Position numbers and translations under genes: made by a program. The notes beneath the pieces are model-generated. The model did not search any database. It was not told the DNA's origin and saw nothing but the letters and a program-made list of their open reading frames with translations. From assembly GCA_003056425.1 (NCBI GenBank), contig PYVY01000014.1, forward strand, positions 62,001-126,000: DNA of 64,000 bases, read 5' to 3'. Source of the stretch: Alteromonas indica (GTDB lineage: Bacteria > Pseudomonadota > Gammaproteobacteria > Enterobacterales > Alteromonadaceae). Of this stretch, positions 19,187 to 28,165 are shown piece by piece (the first letter of the stretch is position 1; the number at the start of each line of letters is the position of its first letter).

Positions 19187-20335
19187 CTAAATGGTTTCTA
19201 AGATAAAACCCAAACCGGTTAACTGACGCAAAATACCTTCTGACACCATCCCGGACAAGCGCAGTGTATAAGCATTAAACTCACGCCGCACCCGATAGGC
19301 TTTTCTGAACTCGGCAAACTGGTTCGATTTTGCCATCATCTGACGGAAAAGCCCATCATCCTCACGTACATCGTAAATACTCAACAATAAACGACTTAAC
19401 TGCGAATAACTGAGCGCTTCTACTGAGGGATCTTCTGGCGTAAAGTCTATTGGCAACGGAGCGGCCAGAAAATCCTCTAATTCTAGTTCGCTGGGGCGGT
19501 TCGCATGTGCGCAAAATGCATCGTATACCATTTGTGTACCGCGCAGTTTACCTTCAATGGAATGCCCGGCTATATGTCCGGTAGACAACCATATATTGTC
19601 TACTACCTGCGGGTTAATGGCCGGTTCATGCATGTACACATCCAGTACTACGGTGGGCGCATCTGGCTGCTGTAAACGTTGAATCAACGCGGTTTCTTCA
19701 ATCACTTCCCCCCGACAGGCATTAATTAATAACTGGTCCTCGCCAAGCAACGCTAAATTACCCGCGTTGAGCAGGTTTTCAGTGGCATGGCTACCTGACC
19801 GGGTAAAGGGTACATGCAAAGACACCACATCACATTGCAAAGCCTCGTCTAAGTCCACAAACGCTCTGCTATCACCTGCCTGCTGACGTAAAGGATCATT
19901 CAACACGTAGCTGATATTCAAGGCGTGCAGTAAACGTGATAGCGCGGTACCTACATGCCCCGCCCCAATAATGCCCACCGTAATACGGCTTAAATCTAGC
20001 TGGCGGTGAAGGTAGCTGTTGAGCAATACACTCACCACATACTCAGCCACAGCCACGGCGTTACAGCCGCCGGCGTCCTGCCAGGCCAAGCCGCACTGGT
20101 TAAGATATTCAATATCCATATGGTTTGTACCGGCAGTCGCTGTCGCCACCATTTTGAGGCGCGGGGCCTGGATCAATAAGGTTTCGTTTACCACCGTGGT
20201 GGAACGGACCGCAAGATAGTCGCAATCCTGCAAATCTGTTGCACTTAGCGAGCCTGTCGCAAACGCCTGAGCCGAGCCAAGCTGGCTAAAGTAGTCTGCG
20301 CCATGAGGGATACTGTTTTCGTATAAGATTTTCAT
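19187..20335 (-). CDS. pdxB: Erythronate-4-phosphate dehydrogenase
   Basis: 382 residues of the D-2-hydroxyacid dehydrogenase superfamily. The NAD site GIIGAGHVGTAL lies near residue 122. The catalytic residues are in NACRGEVIEE (Arg), the following LDVYMHEP (Glu) and STGHIAGHSIEGK (His). The PdxB-specific C-terminal dimerisation extension is present (last ~95 residues). It makes 2-oxo-3-hydroxy-4-phosphobutanoate in the DXP-dependent pyridoxal phosphate pathway. It lies between fabB and asd. Confidence 0.94.
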   Translation of the reverse strand: MKILYENSIPHGADYFSQLGSAQAFATGSLSATDLQDCDYLAVRSTTVVNETLLIQAPRLKMVATATAGTNHMDIEYLNQCGLAWQDAGGCNAVAVAEYVVSVLLNSYLHRQLDLSRITVGIIGAGHVGTALSRLLHALNISYVLNDPLRQQAGDSRAFVDLDEALQCDVVSLHVPFTRSGSHATENLLNAGNLALLGEDQLLINACRGEVIEETALIQRLQQPDAPTVVLDVYMHEPAINPQVVDNIWLSTGHIAGHSIEGKLRGTQMVYDAFCAHANRPSELELEDFLAAPLPIDFTPEDPSVEALSYSQLSRLLLSIYDVREDDGLFRQMMAKSNQFAEFRKAYRVRREFNAYTLRLSGMVSEGILRQLTGLGFILETI

Positions 20336-20415
20336 AAGTCACTTTTCCAACCGAAAAATTATCAGCCAGCAATTTTACCGCCGGGGTAAAACAGGATAAC
20401 ACTGGCTTTGCAGAT

Positions 20416-20447
20416 AAAAAAACAGCGCCATCAGGCGCTGTTTTTTT
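20416..20447 (-). terminator. Strong terminator after fabB
   Basis: A7-CAGCGCC, loop ATCA, GGCGCTG-T7: a perfect 14-bp stem counting the A/T arms, so it works in both directions. It lies between fabB (ending 20468) and the pdxB start. This separates the fabB transcript from pdxB-asd, whose promoter must then lie within 20336-20415. Confidence 0.92.
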
Positions 20448-20467
20448 ATCTTTGAATAGCGGCTTCG

Positions 20468-21682
20468 TTACTTATCGTAGCGCTGCATTACCAAAGTGGC
20501 GTTAGTACCGCCGAAACCAAAGCTATTAGACATCACTGTATTCAATCGGGCTTCGCGGGTTTGAGTTACCACATCTAGTCCCTGCGCTTGCTCATCCAGC
20601 TCATCTATGTTGATAGAGGGTGAAATGAAATTATGTTGCATCATCAGTAGGCTGTAAATAGCCTCGTTAACCCCGGCGGCACCTAACGCATGGCCCGTCA
20701 GCGATTTGGTAGCACTAATGGGTACACCGGTATCGCCAAAGACTTCGCGTATGGCCCCCAGCTCTTTTACATCCCCTACCGGGGTAGAGGTGCCATGAGT
20801 GTTGAGATAATCAATTGGCCCTTCCACGTTAGCCATAGCCATCCGCATGCAGCGCGCTGCACCTTCGCCGGAGGGAGCTACCATGTCAAACCCGTCAGAG
20901 GTCGCACCATAGCCTACCACTTCACCATAAATGGTCGCTCCGCGAGCCAGCGCGTGCTCAAGTTCTTCTACCACAACCATGCCACCGCCACCAGAGCTGA
21001 CAAAGCCATCACGGCCCGCATCGTAAGTACGCGATGCCACAGCTGGGTTATCGTTGTATTTGGTAGACAAGGCGCCCATTGCATCAAACTGGCTTGATAG
21101 GGACCAATGCAGCTCTTCACCGCCACCCGCAAACACCACGTCCTGTTTGCCCAGTTGAATCAACTCCAGAGCGTTACCAATACAATGCGCACTGGTAGCA
21201 CAGGCAGAAGCAATGGAATAATTCACACCACGAATTTTGAACGGTGTGGCCAGACAGGCTGAAACAGTGGATGCCATGCAACGTGGCACCATATAGGGGC
21301 CTACCCGTTTCACGCCTTTTTCCCGCAGGATATCGGCAGAAAGTACCTGATTTTCAGACGATGCACCGCCGGAACCGGCAATAATACCTGTGCGCTCGTT
21401 AGAAATGTCACTTTCCTGCAAGCCTGAATCTGCGATGGCTTGTTGCATTGCAATGTAAGCGTACGCTGCCGCATCGCCCATAAAGCGCATCGCTTTACGG
21501 TCAATATGGTCTTTAAGGTCAATGTCAACATTGCCCCACACCTGGCTACGCAAACCCATTTGCGCAAACTGTTCAGAAAATGTAATACCTGACTTACCTG
21601 CTTTTAGTGAAGCAAGTACGTCGTCTTTATTCGTACCGATACTTGAAACAATCCCAAGACCGGTGATAACTGCTCTTCTCAT
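20468..21682 (-). CDS. fabB: 3-oxoacyl-[acyl-carrier-protein] synthase I
   Basis: 404 residues. The KAS I catalytic triad is complete: Cys161 in [11 protein letters not shown], His296 in [11 protein letters not shown] and His331 in [12 protein letters not shown]. FabB condenses malonyl-ACP with growing acyl-ACP and is needed for the unsaturated fatty acid branch. The N-terminus [16 protein letters not shown] is the family norm. It is divergent from mnmC as in E. coli. A FadR-like sequence lies upstream at 21732-21748, which fits the known activation of E. coli fabB by FadR. Confidence 0.96.
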   Translation of the reverse strand: MRRAVITGLGIVSSIGTNKDDVLASLKAGKSGITFSEQFAQMGLRSQVWGNVDIDLKDHIDRKAMRFMGDAAAYAYIAMQQAIADSGLQESDISNERTGIIAGSGGASSENQVLSADILREKGVKRVGPYMVPRCMASTVSACLATPFKIRGVNYSIASACATSAHCIGNALELIQLGKQDVVFAGGGEELHWSLSSQFDAMGALSTKYNDNPAVASRTYDAGRDGFVSSGGGGMVVVEELEHALARGATIYGEVVGYGATSDGFDMVAPSGEGAARCMRMAMANVEGPIDYLNTHGTSTPVGDVKELGAIREVFGDTGVPISATKSLTGHALGAAGVNEAIYSLLMMQHNFISPSINIDELDEQAQGLDVVTQTREARLNTVMSNSFGFGGTNATLVMQRYDK

Positions 21683-21731
21683 AATCTACCCTTTATTTTG
21701 CTGGGGCATATGGTAACGATTTCGGTTAACA

Positions 21732-21748
21732 AAGTGGTCTGCTCTTTT
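21732..21748 (-). promoter_or_regulatory. Possible FadR operator upstream of fabB
   Basis: AAGTGGTCTGCTCTTTT keeps the TGGTCTG core of FadR sites. By eye it agrees with the fadD site in this window at about 12 of 17 positions. It lies about 50 bp before the fabB start codon. FadR activates fabB in E. coli, and a fadR gene is present at 38743-39453. The right half is poorly conserved, so this remains a candidate. Confidence 0.35.
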
Positions 21749-21853
21749 ACCTATTGTTTACCAAATCGCCAGCGAACGTCCAAACAACTATCCTCACTGT
21801 ACCATGCGCGATATGATCATGCAGTCAAATCACCACAAGGTAGGATAGATTGC

Positions 21854-23899
21854 GTGAAAACCCGCCACGCCAAAGTACATTTTAATGAACAGGGCACCCC
21901 GATTGCCGATGATTTCGATGACGTTTATTTTTCTAACGACAGCGGAATAGATGAAACCCTGCATGTGTTTATTGCCGGTAATGATCTACCTCAGCGTTGG
22001 CTTGAGCACAATCAAAAACATTTTGTTATCGCCGAGACCGGCTTAGGCACCGGCTTGAATTGCCTGGTTGCCATGCAGGCATTCGCCCACTTCAGACAAC
22101 AAAATCCGACACACGTTCTTAAACAGTTATTTATTCTTACTACAGAAATGTTTCCACTAACGCGTGAAGACCTGAAGCAAGCACTGGCGCGGTTTGAACC
22201 TCTAAGTGAAGCCGCCGGGTTACTGGCAGAGCAGTATCCGGTTAATCTGGATGGTTGCCATCGGCTTTGCTTCGACCGCTATTCTACCGTGTTAGATATT
22301 TGGCTGGGTGACGTACATAGCCTTCTAGGCCAATGGCATTGCCCGGCTGATGGGTTAGTCGATGCGTGGTTCCTGGATGGCTTTGCCCCGAGCAAAAACC
22401 CGCAAATGTGGACAGCAGCCCTGTTTAGTCAAATGGCCAGATTAACCCGTACGGGCGGTACACTGGCCACATTTACCGTAGCCGGGGTGGTAAAACGTGG
22501 CCTACGCGAGGCTGGATTTACCATTTCCAAACGGCCCGGTTTTGGCCGCAAGCGCGACATGCTTAGTGGCGTTTATTTGCATGATAAGCATAGCGATAGT
22601 AAGGCCTTCCCGATAGAGAATCCGTATTATCGCTATACCCAGTCCGCCCTGCAGCCCACCCAGCAGGTGGCCATTGTAGGTGGCGGTCTGGCCGGGGCCA
22701 CAATGGCGTTGGCGCTGACCCGGCGCGGGCTGAATGTTACCTTAATAACCCCAAAGGCCGAACTGGCAGATGGTGCTTCGGGTAATCCGCAGGGGGGCTT
22801 TTATCCGCAGCTGCATGCACAGCCCAGCCGGCCAAGTAATATTCAGGCTCACAGCTTCTTGTTTGCCCGCCGTTATTACCAGGAAATACTTGACCAGGGG
22901 GCCACATTTGCCCACGACTGGTGTGGCGTTTTACTGCTGGATTTTAATGCAAATGTTGCCGCGCGGCATCAGGCGTTGCTGCATAATGGCGCCTGGCCGA
23001 GCGAATTAATCAGTGGTGTATCGCAAACGCAGGCCAGCACCATTGCAGGGCTGCCCGTTCCTACCGGCGCGTTGTATTGTAAATCTGGTGGCTGGCTAAG
23101 CCCCCCTGAGCTGGTTCAGGCAATAGTAACACTGGCCAGTCGCGAAGGCCGCTTAACGGTAATGCATGACACCAGGGTAACCGCAATATCCCAGGCAAAC
23201 GAGCATGAGCAAACTGGTCGGGCTAACCACGTTACCCTAACCACCAATAAGGGCGTAATCCAGGTGGATCACGCTATTTTGTGCACCGGTGCTGATAGCC
23301 ACCACCTGGGCCTTGAGCGTTTTTTGCCTTTACGCGCAGTGCGCGGCCAGGTGGAGTCGATTAAGTCAACCGGGGCGCTACGTAGCTTGCAAACTGTGCT
23401 GTGCCATAAGGGCTACCTGACGCCGGCATGGCATGGTCGCCACGCGATGGGCTCAACCTATGTAAAAGGCGATACGGATACCGCAGTAAGGCCATCCGAG
23501 AGCACCCAAAATCAACAGTTACATCAACTCACATTGGCCCACGCTGACTGGCATCATCTACTGCGCAGTGACGGTACGGCGCGCGCAGCTATACGATTAG
23601 GATTACCTGACCATTTGCCAGCTGCCGGGACGCTGCCATTGCCACTGGATGACTGTGCACGCTGGCACGCGCTGAGTAAAGGTGTGGGGTTGTCAAAGGT
23701 GCCCAAGCCGCCAGCCCAGGCGGTACATGTACTGACAGGGCTGGGCTCCAGAGGGCTTACTACCGCCCCGCTTATGGCCGAGATACTAGCAAGTCAGCTA
23801 TGTGGGGAGCCCTTACCTATGGCAAATGAGCTATTGAACAGCGTTAATCCGCAGCGCTTTGTGGTACGGCAATGTATTCGCAGCGAGTCGTCAGCATAA
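21854..23899 (+). CDS. mnmC: Bifunctional tRNA 5-methylaminomethyl-2-thiouridine biosynthesis protein MnmC
   Basis: 681 residues from the chosen start. The N-terminal SAM-dependent methyltransferase half includes GLGTGLNCLVAM and AWFLDGFAPSKNPQMW. The C-terminal FAD-dependent oxidase half starts at VAIVGGGLAGATMALAL (dinucleotide-binding motif) and ends with LGSRGLTTAPLMAE. It completes the mnm5s2U wobble modification. An in-frame ATG lies 52 codons upstream at 21698, but homologues begin close to the KVHFNEQGTP segment. The GTG at 21854 has AGGA eight bases before it, so it is preferred. It is divergent from fabB. Confidence 0.93.
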   Translation: MKTRHAKVHFNEQGTPIADDFDDVYFSNDSGIDETLHVFIAGNDLPQRWLEHNQKHFVIAETGLGTGLNCLVAMQAFAHFRQQNPTHVLKQLFILTTEMFPLTREDLKQALARFEPLSEAAGLLAEQYPVNLDGCHRLCFDRYSTVLDIWLGDVHSLLGQWHCPADGLVDAWFLDGFAPSKNPQMWTAALFSQMARLTRTGGTLATFTVAGVVKRGLREAGFTISKRPGFGRKRDMLSGVYLHDKHSDSKAFPIENPYYRYTQSALQPTQQVAIVGGGLAGATMALALTRRGLNVTLITPKAELADGASGNPQGGFYPQLHAQPSRPSNIQAHSFLFARRYYQEILDQGATFAHDWCGVLLLDFNANVAARHQALLHNGAWPSELISGVSQTQASTIAGLPVPTGALYCKSGGWLSPPELVQAIVTLASREGRLTVMHDTRVTAISQANEHEQTGRANHVTLTTNKGVIQVDHAILCTGADSHHLGLERFLPLRAVRGQVESIKSTGALRSLQTVLCHKGYLTPAWHGRHAMGSTYVKGDTDTAVRPSESTQNQQLHQLTLAHADWHHLLRSDGTARAAIRLGLPDHLPAAGTLPLPLDDCARWHALSKGVGLSKVPKPPAQAVHVLTGLGSRGLTTAPLMAEILASQLCGEPLPMANELLNSVNPQRFVVRQCIRSESSA

Positions 23900-24013
23900 G
23901 GGTTAACGCTTAGGTGCGGCCGGCTTGCCATGCAGGTATGAGCTGCGCAAAAAGCACAAAAAATGTGAAAAGTGTCTTACCACGGGTATATAAAAAGGAA
24001 TTGGCTATACCCG

Positions 24014-24724
24014 TCAATCCGCACTCGCCGTTTGATTAAGGCTGGTCACCATAAATGCCGGTAACTGAATAGTTGAAGCAGCAATAAGCTGGCCTGTGTC
24101 AAGGGCGATAATTCTGGCGTTAACCCGCACCCCGCGAGGCGTTTCAACCATAGTGCCGGTGACCACGTGGTCCATAGTCATGGTAGCGTCCTTGCTGGAA
24201 CGGCTAAAAGCCAAATCGCCACGCGCGGTAACCAGTACCCGTGAGTTAACTTTAAAGTCCACCACTGACAATCCATATTCTTGCAATTCCGCCATTAAAT
24301 ACTCTGCAAGCTGGTTCCCCAGTACGGTCGTTTCCTGAAGCGACGCATTTAACCTGACAAAGCTGGCCACCCCGATGCGCGCGGTACTCACCTGTGCGGC
24401 TTTGTCCATTAAACCCATTGCTAACTGGTCGGCATATTCATGCAGAGACTTGTGAGTTTGGTCAGCATAGAAGCCGGTACGCAATGGATCCTGATACTGA
24501 TAGATGGCCGGCTGGGCCGGCGGGTTCTGTAAATCACGGCTATCGGGGCGATAACCCAGACCCGATGCCGCCGCCGGCTTGATAACCGGGTCCGCAGTGC
24601 TGGTATCCCACCGCGCATCATACTGTGCAGGGTCGTCGACGTCCTCGCTCAGCAGCGCACAGCCCGATACCGCCGTTAGCGCCAACAGCATCACTATTTT
24701 CCGGTGTGGTATACCTGCCTTCAT
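24014..24724 (-). CDS. FlgO-domain lipoprotein, third gene of a trio
   Basis: 236 residues. A signal peptide ends at lipobox SGC (LALTAVSGCALL), so it is a predicted lipoprotein. The FlgO domain covers residues ~95-230: GVASFVRLNASLQETTVLGN, QLAEYLMAELQEYGLSVVDF, the SRSS segment, VVTGTMVET and RVNARIIALDTG. Vibrio FlgO is an outer-membrane lipoprotein that supports flagellar stability, but no flagellar gene is near here. It follows the second paralogue by 6 bp, so the three are an operon. The N-terminal linker (VIKPAAASGLGYRPDSRD) is unlike the others. Confidence 0.85.
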   Translation of the reverse strand: MKAGIPHRKIVMLLALTAVSGCALLSEDVDDPAQYDARWDTSTADPVIKPAAASGLGYRPDSRDLQNPPAQPAIYQYQDPLRTGFYADQTHKSLHEYADQLAMGLMDKAAQVSTARIGVASFVRLNASLQETTVLGNQLAEYLMAELQEYGLSVVDFKVNSRVLVTARGDLAFSRSSKDATMTMDHVVTGTMVETPRGVRVNARIIALDTGQLIAASTIQLPAFMVTSLNQTASAD

Positions 24725-24730
24725 TCCCGG

Positions 24731-25468
24731 TTACCCCTTGCTTAGCTTAACGCCATCTTTACTGCCGGCCGGCTGGGCCCCATCACTGGGGATAAGAGCA
24801 TCGACCACGTAAAAGGGGATAAGCATCTGCGCGCTGGCTACCACCGCCCGCGATTCAATACCTAGAATACGGGCATTTACCATTACCCCCCCCTGGTGTT
24901 TAGCCATAGTGCCGGTTAACACGTATTCGATAGGTAAACTGCTATTTAAATCCAGATAATCACGGGAGAGTAAGAAGTCGCCATTATTAGTAATGCGGAT
25001 GTAGTCGGTCGCTTTATAATCAAGAACCGGTATACGAAACTTGTGTAGTTCGTGCATAAAAGATTCCGACATTTGCTGCCCCAGTAAATTGGTATGCTGC
25101 AAATCTGAATCCAGCAACGCAAAATGGGTTACCGCCACTGGCGTTTTCGGGCTGACATACTCCATGTTGGAGATCAAATCTTGCGTCAGGTTTTTGACAT
25201 AGTCACCCACGTGCCGGGTCAGGGGGCGCCCTTTATAGGCGCCTTGTACACTGGAATAGATGCGCGGTTGATCAATAGCCCCGAAACTATCTGGCTGGGC
25301 GGGCGCAACCGGTAACGACGCCGTGCGATCGGCGGCACTGATATCCACCACATCCATTGAAGAAGCATTGTCAGCCGCTGCCAGCTGCGCTGCTTCCTCG
25401 TTGTTTAGCAGACTGCATCCTGACAACAATAGTACTACCGTGCCAAGTGTAAACAACGGCTTGTTCAT
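24731..25468 (-). CDS. FlgO-domain lipoprotein, second gene of a trio
   Basis: 245 residues with a lipoprotein signal (LFTLGTVVLLLSGCSLL). An Ala/Asp-rich linker is followed by the FlgO domain at ~residues 95-225: TPVAVTHFALLDSDLQHTNL, LGQQMSESFMHELHKFRIPV, LLSRDYLDL, YVLTGTMAKHQGG and MVNARILGIESRAVV. The tail is rich in Gly/Lys (AGSKDGVKLSKG). It shares the domain pattern with both neighbours while overall sequence is well diverged, so the trio is an old duplication. The spacing of 6 bp on each side supports a single transcript. Confidence 0.85.
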   Translation of the reverse strand: MNKPLFTLGTVVLLLSGCSLLNNEEAAQLAAADNASSMDVVDISAADRTASLPVAPAQPDSFGAIDQPRIYSSVQGAYKGRPLTRHVGDYVKNLTQDLISNMEYVSPKTPVAVTHFALLDSDLQHTNLLGQQMSESFMHELHKFRIPVLDYKATDYIRITNNGDFLLSRDYLDLNSSLPIEYVLTGTMAKHQGGVMVNARILGIESRAVVASAQMLIPFYVVDALIPSDGAQPAGSKDGVKLSKG

Positions 25469-25474
25469 TTGCGG

Positions 25475-26137
25475 TTACCCCTTATTTTCGGTTCTGTACA
25501 ACCGACCGTTTCTGGTTGTGACCTGTTCTTCATTCCAAAACAAGCCAGCCGGAAAAAACCGGGTTGCCGCAGCAACCACATCTTTGGTCCGTACATCAAT
25601 AATTTTGGCATTTACCATCGCCCCGCCCTGCTGATGCACCAGCGTACCGGTAATATAAAAATCCACCCGGTTAAGCGCAGACAACTGGTCTATCTGACGT
25701 GACAATACCCTGTCACTGTTATCACTCATTATTATATCGTTCGTCAGGCGAAACTCTTGAGCGGTAAATCCCCGTTTGGCAGCTTCCGTCACCAAACCTT
25801 GCTCTAACTGATGCCCCAGTAACATCAGCGGCTGCTGGTTTTCACTGTTGTGGGCCAGCGTATCTGCCGGCACAAAGCCAGCCACGGCATAGCGGGCATG
25901 GCGGGTGGGTGTCATCCCGGCAAAAAGCTCATTTGCCAGCATATATGTTTCGTATTCAGCATTGCCCAAAGCCTTCGCTGGCGCTGCTTTGCGCGATTGC
26001 TGCGTCGTCTCAGTGGCTAGCATACTGCAACCTGATGTTACGCTGGCTAGCAGAAGGCCCATAGCCAGCCCGCTAGCAAGGCGGCGAGGCACAAAGGTAA
26101 GGCGAGGTACAAAGGTAAAAGGTAATAATGTCGACAT
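25475..26137 (-). CDS. FlgO-domain lipoprotein, first gene of a trio
   Basis: 220 residues; the first gene of the operon. The N-terminus holds a short tandem repeat (TFVPRLTFVPRR, from an 18-bp direct repeat at about 26090-26120) before the signal core and lipobox (LLLASVTSGCSML). The FlgO domain runs from ~residue 70 to 190: YAVAGFVPADTLAHNSEN, LMLLGHQLEQGLVTEAAKRG, VLSRQIDQL, FYITGTLVHQQGG and MVNAKIIDVRTKDVV. No Shine-Dalgarno is seen before the ATG at 26137. A start at the internal ATG 25 codons in would leave too few basic residues for a normal signal, so the longer form is kept. Confidence 0.82.
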   Translation of the reverse strand: MSTLLPFTFVPRLTFVPRRLASGLAMGLLLASVTSGCSMLATETTQQSRKAAPAKALGNAEYETYMLANELFAGMTPTRHARYAVAGFVPADTLAHNSENQQPLMLLGHQLEQGLVTEAAKRGFTAQEFRLTNDIIMSDNSDRVLSRQIDQLSALNRVDFYITGTLVHQQGGAMVNAKIIDVRTKDVVAAATRFFPAGLFWNEEQVTTRNGRLYRTENKG

Positions 26138-26412
26138 AAAGGAGCGCCAAAAAAATCTTACTATAGTCAGTTAGGGCAAGAAACGTACCAAGCAAGGTTT
26201 ATTAGAAAACGTGGTGCTCGCTCCCAGTTTTCAACCCTATCACCGAACAACGGCTCTGCCCCCATAGATTAAAAGATGATGGTCGATAATGAGCAGCATG
26301 ACCGCGGCGGATGATACGCGGTGTATATAGCCTAAAAGCCTGGTACTGGTGCCCAGCAGGCGCGTATTGCGTCCCGCCGCTATACCCCCAATCGTTCTAG
26401 TTTTGCCCCTTA

Positions 26413-26459
26413 GGCCCTGTATTGGCATGTGTTTAGCCGGCAGATGCCACGAAGGGGCC
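26413..26459. other. Imperfect hairpin in the gap upstream of the FlgO trio
   Basis: GGCC(CT) at 26413-26418 pairs with (AGG)GGCC at 26453-26459, and TGGCAT at 26423-26428 pairs perfectly with ATGCCA at 26444-26449. This gives an interrupted stem around a 15-nt loop. It lies in the 578-bp non-coding gap 26138-26715 between yfcL and the FlgO operon. It could be a terminator of the yfcL-side transcript, but no U-tract follows. An open frame of 106 codons in the same gap has poor codon quality and is not accepted as a gene. Confidence 0.35.
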
Positions 26460-26715
26460 ATACACATGCATGCAACAGAAAGGCTGCAAAATGAAAATAG
26501 CCAGGTTACGAAAAAAGCATTTGATTGCCGCCTTTTAGGACAAAATCTGCCGGTAGACATACAAATAAACCTGAACTGTGGGTTTATTTTCTGCTAAGTG
26601 AATGATGATTGCCGGCAGGAAGATAAAGGCGAGGCACACTTTTTTGCGGTGTAGTATGCCTTTGCGCGCAGCTTACTGAGTGATGTAGTTACCCTTAGCG
26701 CGGCTGAAGCTAATG

Positions 26716-27018
26716 TTAACGCTTCGCCTGCGTGACCAGATGCGACCACAACGCCCATACCTTTTGCTGATCATCGGGATCTAATTCATTATTCGCAAAC
26801 GCGGTATTCAGGCTTTGGGTTACGGCCTCATTTAAGGATTGCAGGCTGGCCTGCGGCTCCATTTCAAGTGGTTTGGAGATGACCGCAAAATGTCCTTGTA
26901 AGTAACTGGCGGTAAATAATTCGTCATCATCACCATGGTCAACTACGCTATCTAAAGCTGTTTCGATGTGCTGTGAAGCAACCAGGTAATCGGCCGGCGC
27001 CAATGGTGTTGTATGCAT
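26716..27018 (-). CDS. yfcL: YfcL family protein
   Basis: 100 residues resembling E. coli YfcL: VVDHGDDDELFTASYLQGHF, NEAVTQSLNTAF, then the conserved end ELDPDDQQKVWALWSHL. It has no signal peptide or membrane segment. The family has no known function, but is consistently found between mnmC and epmC in gammaproteobacteria, which suggests a link to tRNA or EF-P modification. It is 13 bp downstream of the kinase-like gene, so it is the last gene of a three-gene unit. Confidence 0.82.
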   Translation of the reverse strand: MHTTPLAPADYLVASQHIETALDSVVDHGDDDELFTASYLQGHFAVISKPLEMEPQASLQSLNEAVTQSLNTAFANNELDPDDQQKVWALWSHLVTQAKR

Positions 27019-27031
27019 AATATAGGTCCTC

Positions 27032-28165
27032 TTAGTGCGCCGGATACAGGACTTTATCCTGATACCCGGTAATGACTGCTAAACTACCTGCAAATTGCTG
27101 GTCTAGTTTTTCATCGCCGCTATCCAACCTGAGGGGGCGGCCCTCCAGTGAATGCAACTTTTGTTTAGTGGCGACAATGAGCAAATCTTGTTTATTTAAC
27201 TGATGTAAAAAACGCGCGCTAAGCTGCTGATTACCGCGCCCGAATAGATGCCCCTGCCCGCCGATGACGGTGACTACCAGTTTGACCGGTTTTTGCTGCG
27301 TAATCTGCAATAGCTGCTGCGCTGTGACATCACTTGCCACCAGCGCGCCGCGATGAACGACATCCACCCCCAGAAGTGTATTGGCAATACCTAATTGCTG
27401 CATAATAGCGGCCACGGTAGAACCCGACCCCATGACAAAATAGGTCTCGTCGTCTTCGGTGATTATTTCGCTGACATATGCGGCAATATCATCTAATACC
27501 AGCTCTTCGTGCTCCCGACCACCCGTTTTGACCGCTTGAATATATTCAAGCTGATGCGGCACCCGCATTTCGCCATAATGTTGCGCCCTAACGTTACCCT
27601 CCCGGAATGCCTGTTCATCGATGTCTTTTACTTCAGCATCAAACTCGCTTACCAGTTCGCCGCGGGCCATCATCCCGGCCACGGTACCGGCCGCCGTGGG
27701 GGTAACGGCATAAACGCCTGAATGAATTTTACAGCCAGCGGGTACGCCTAATACCACTGCGCTATCGCCCAGTACCTGACACAAATTTCTGGCGGTACCA
27801 TCGCCGCCAGCGAACAATAGCAAATCGAGATTACAGGCCGCCAGAGCGCTGGCCGCCTGCTCACTATCAAACGCTTCAGTTTGCAGGGTCGCGGGGGTAT
27901 ACACTATCTCACAGGGTAGCGCGGCAGCAGCGCAGCTTTGCTCACCCATCAGGCCGGCCACTGTAAACACCTGTAAGGCCTGTTTGTCGATATCAATGGC
28001 GTTAAGCGCCCTGGTCATCTTCGATATCGCCTCAAGCGAGGCACCCATAGCCAGCGCCTGCTCACGAATCTGTTTTCCATCGCTACCTTTTAGGGCCATG
28101 GCTCCGCCAATGCCGGCATAGGGATTTACCAATACACCAAGTCGAAAGGGTCTTGTGGGCGTCAT
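27032..28165 (-). CDS. ATP-NAD kinase (AcoX-type) family protein
   Basis: 377 residues. The NAD kinase/diacylglycerol kinase-type signature FAGGDGTARNLCQV lies near residue 116, preceded by the N-terminal LGVLVNPYAGIGGAMALKGS, the phosphate-binding style of the AcoX branch. Later motifs are GVPAGCKIHSGVYAV, YFVMGSGSTVAAIMQQLG and VTVIGGQGHLFGRGNQQL. True NAD kinase activity has not been established for most of this branch, so the substrate is left open. Its start overlaps the epmC stop by 4 bp (ATGA), which implies translational coupling. Confidence 0.85.
   Translation of the reverse strand: MTPTRPFRLGVLVNPYAGIGGAMALKGSDGKQIREQALAMGASLEAISKMTRALNAIDIDKQALQVFTVAGLMGEQSCAAAALPCEIVYTPATLQTEAFDSEQAASALAACNLDLLLFAGGDGTARNLCQVLGDSAVVLGVPAGCKIHSGVYAVTPTAAGTVAGMMARGELVSEFDAEVKDIDEQAFREGNVRAQHYGEMRVPHQLEYIQAVKTGGREHEELVLDDIAAYVSEIITEDDETYFVMGSGSTVAAIMQQLGIANTLLGVDVVHRGALVASDVTAQQLLQITQQKPVKLVVTVIGGQGHLFGRGNQQLSARFLHQLNKQDLLIVATKQKLHSLEGRPLRLDSGDEKLDQQFAGSLAVITGYQDKVLYPAH

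Noticed and set aside
21698..21853. 52 extra N-terminal residues for MnmC
   Set aside because: The segment is not seen at the start of homologues, and a GTG with a well-placed AGGA exists at 21854.
26240..26560. 106-codon minus-strand frame in the gap before yfcL
   Set aside because: No ribosome binding site, odd composition, crosses a hairpin, and no recognisable domain.
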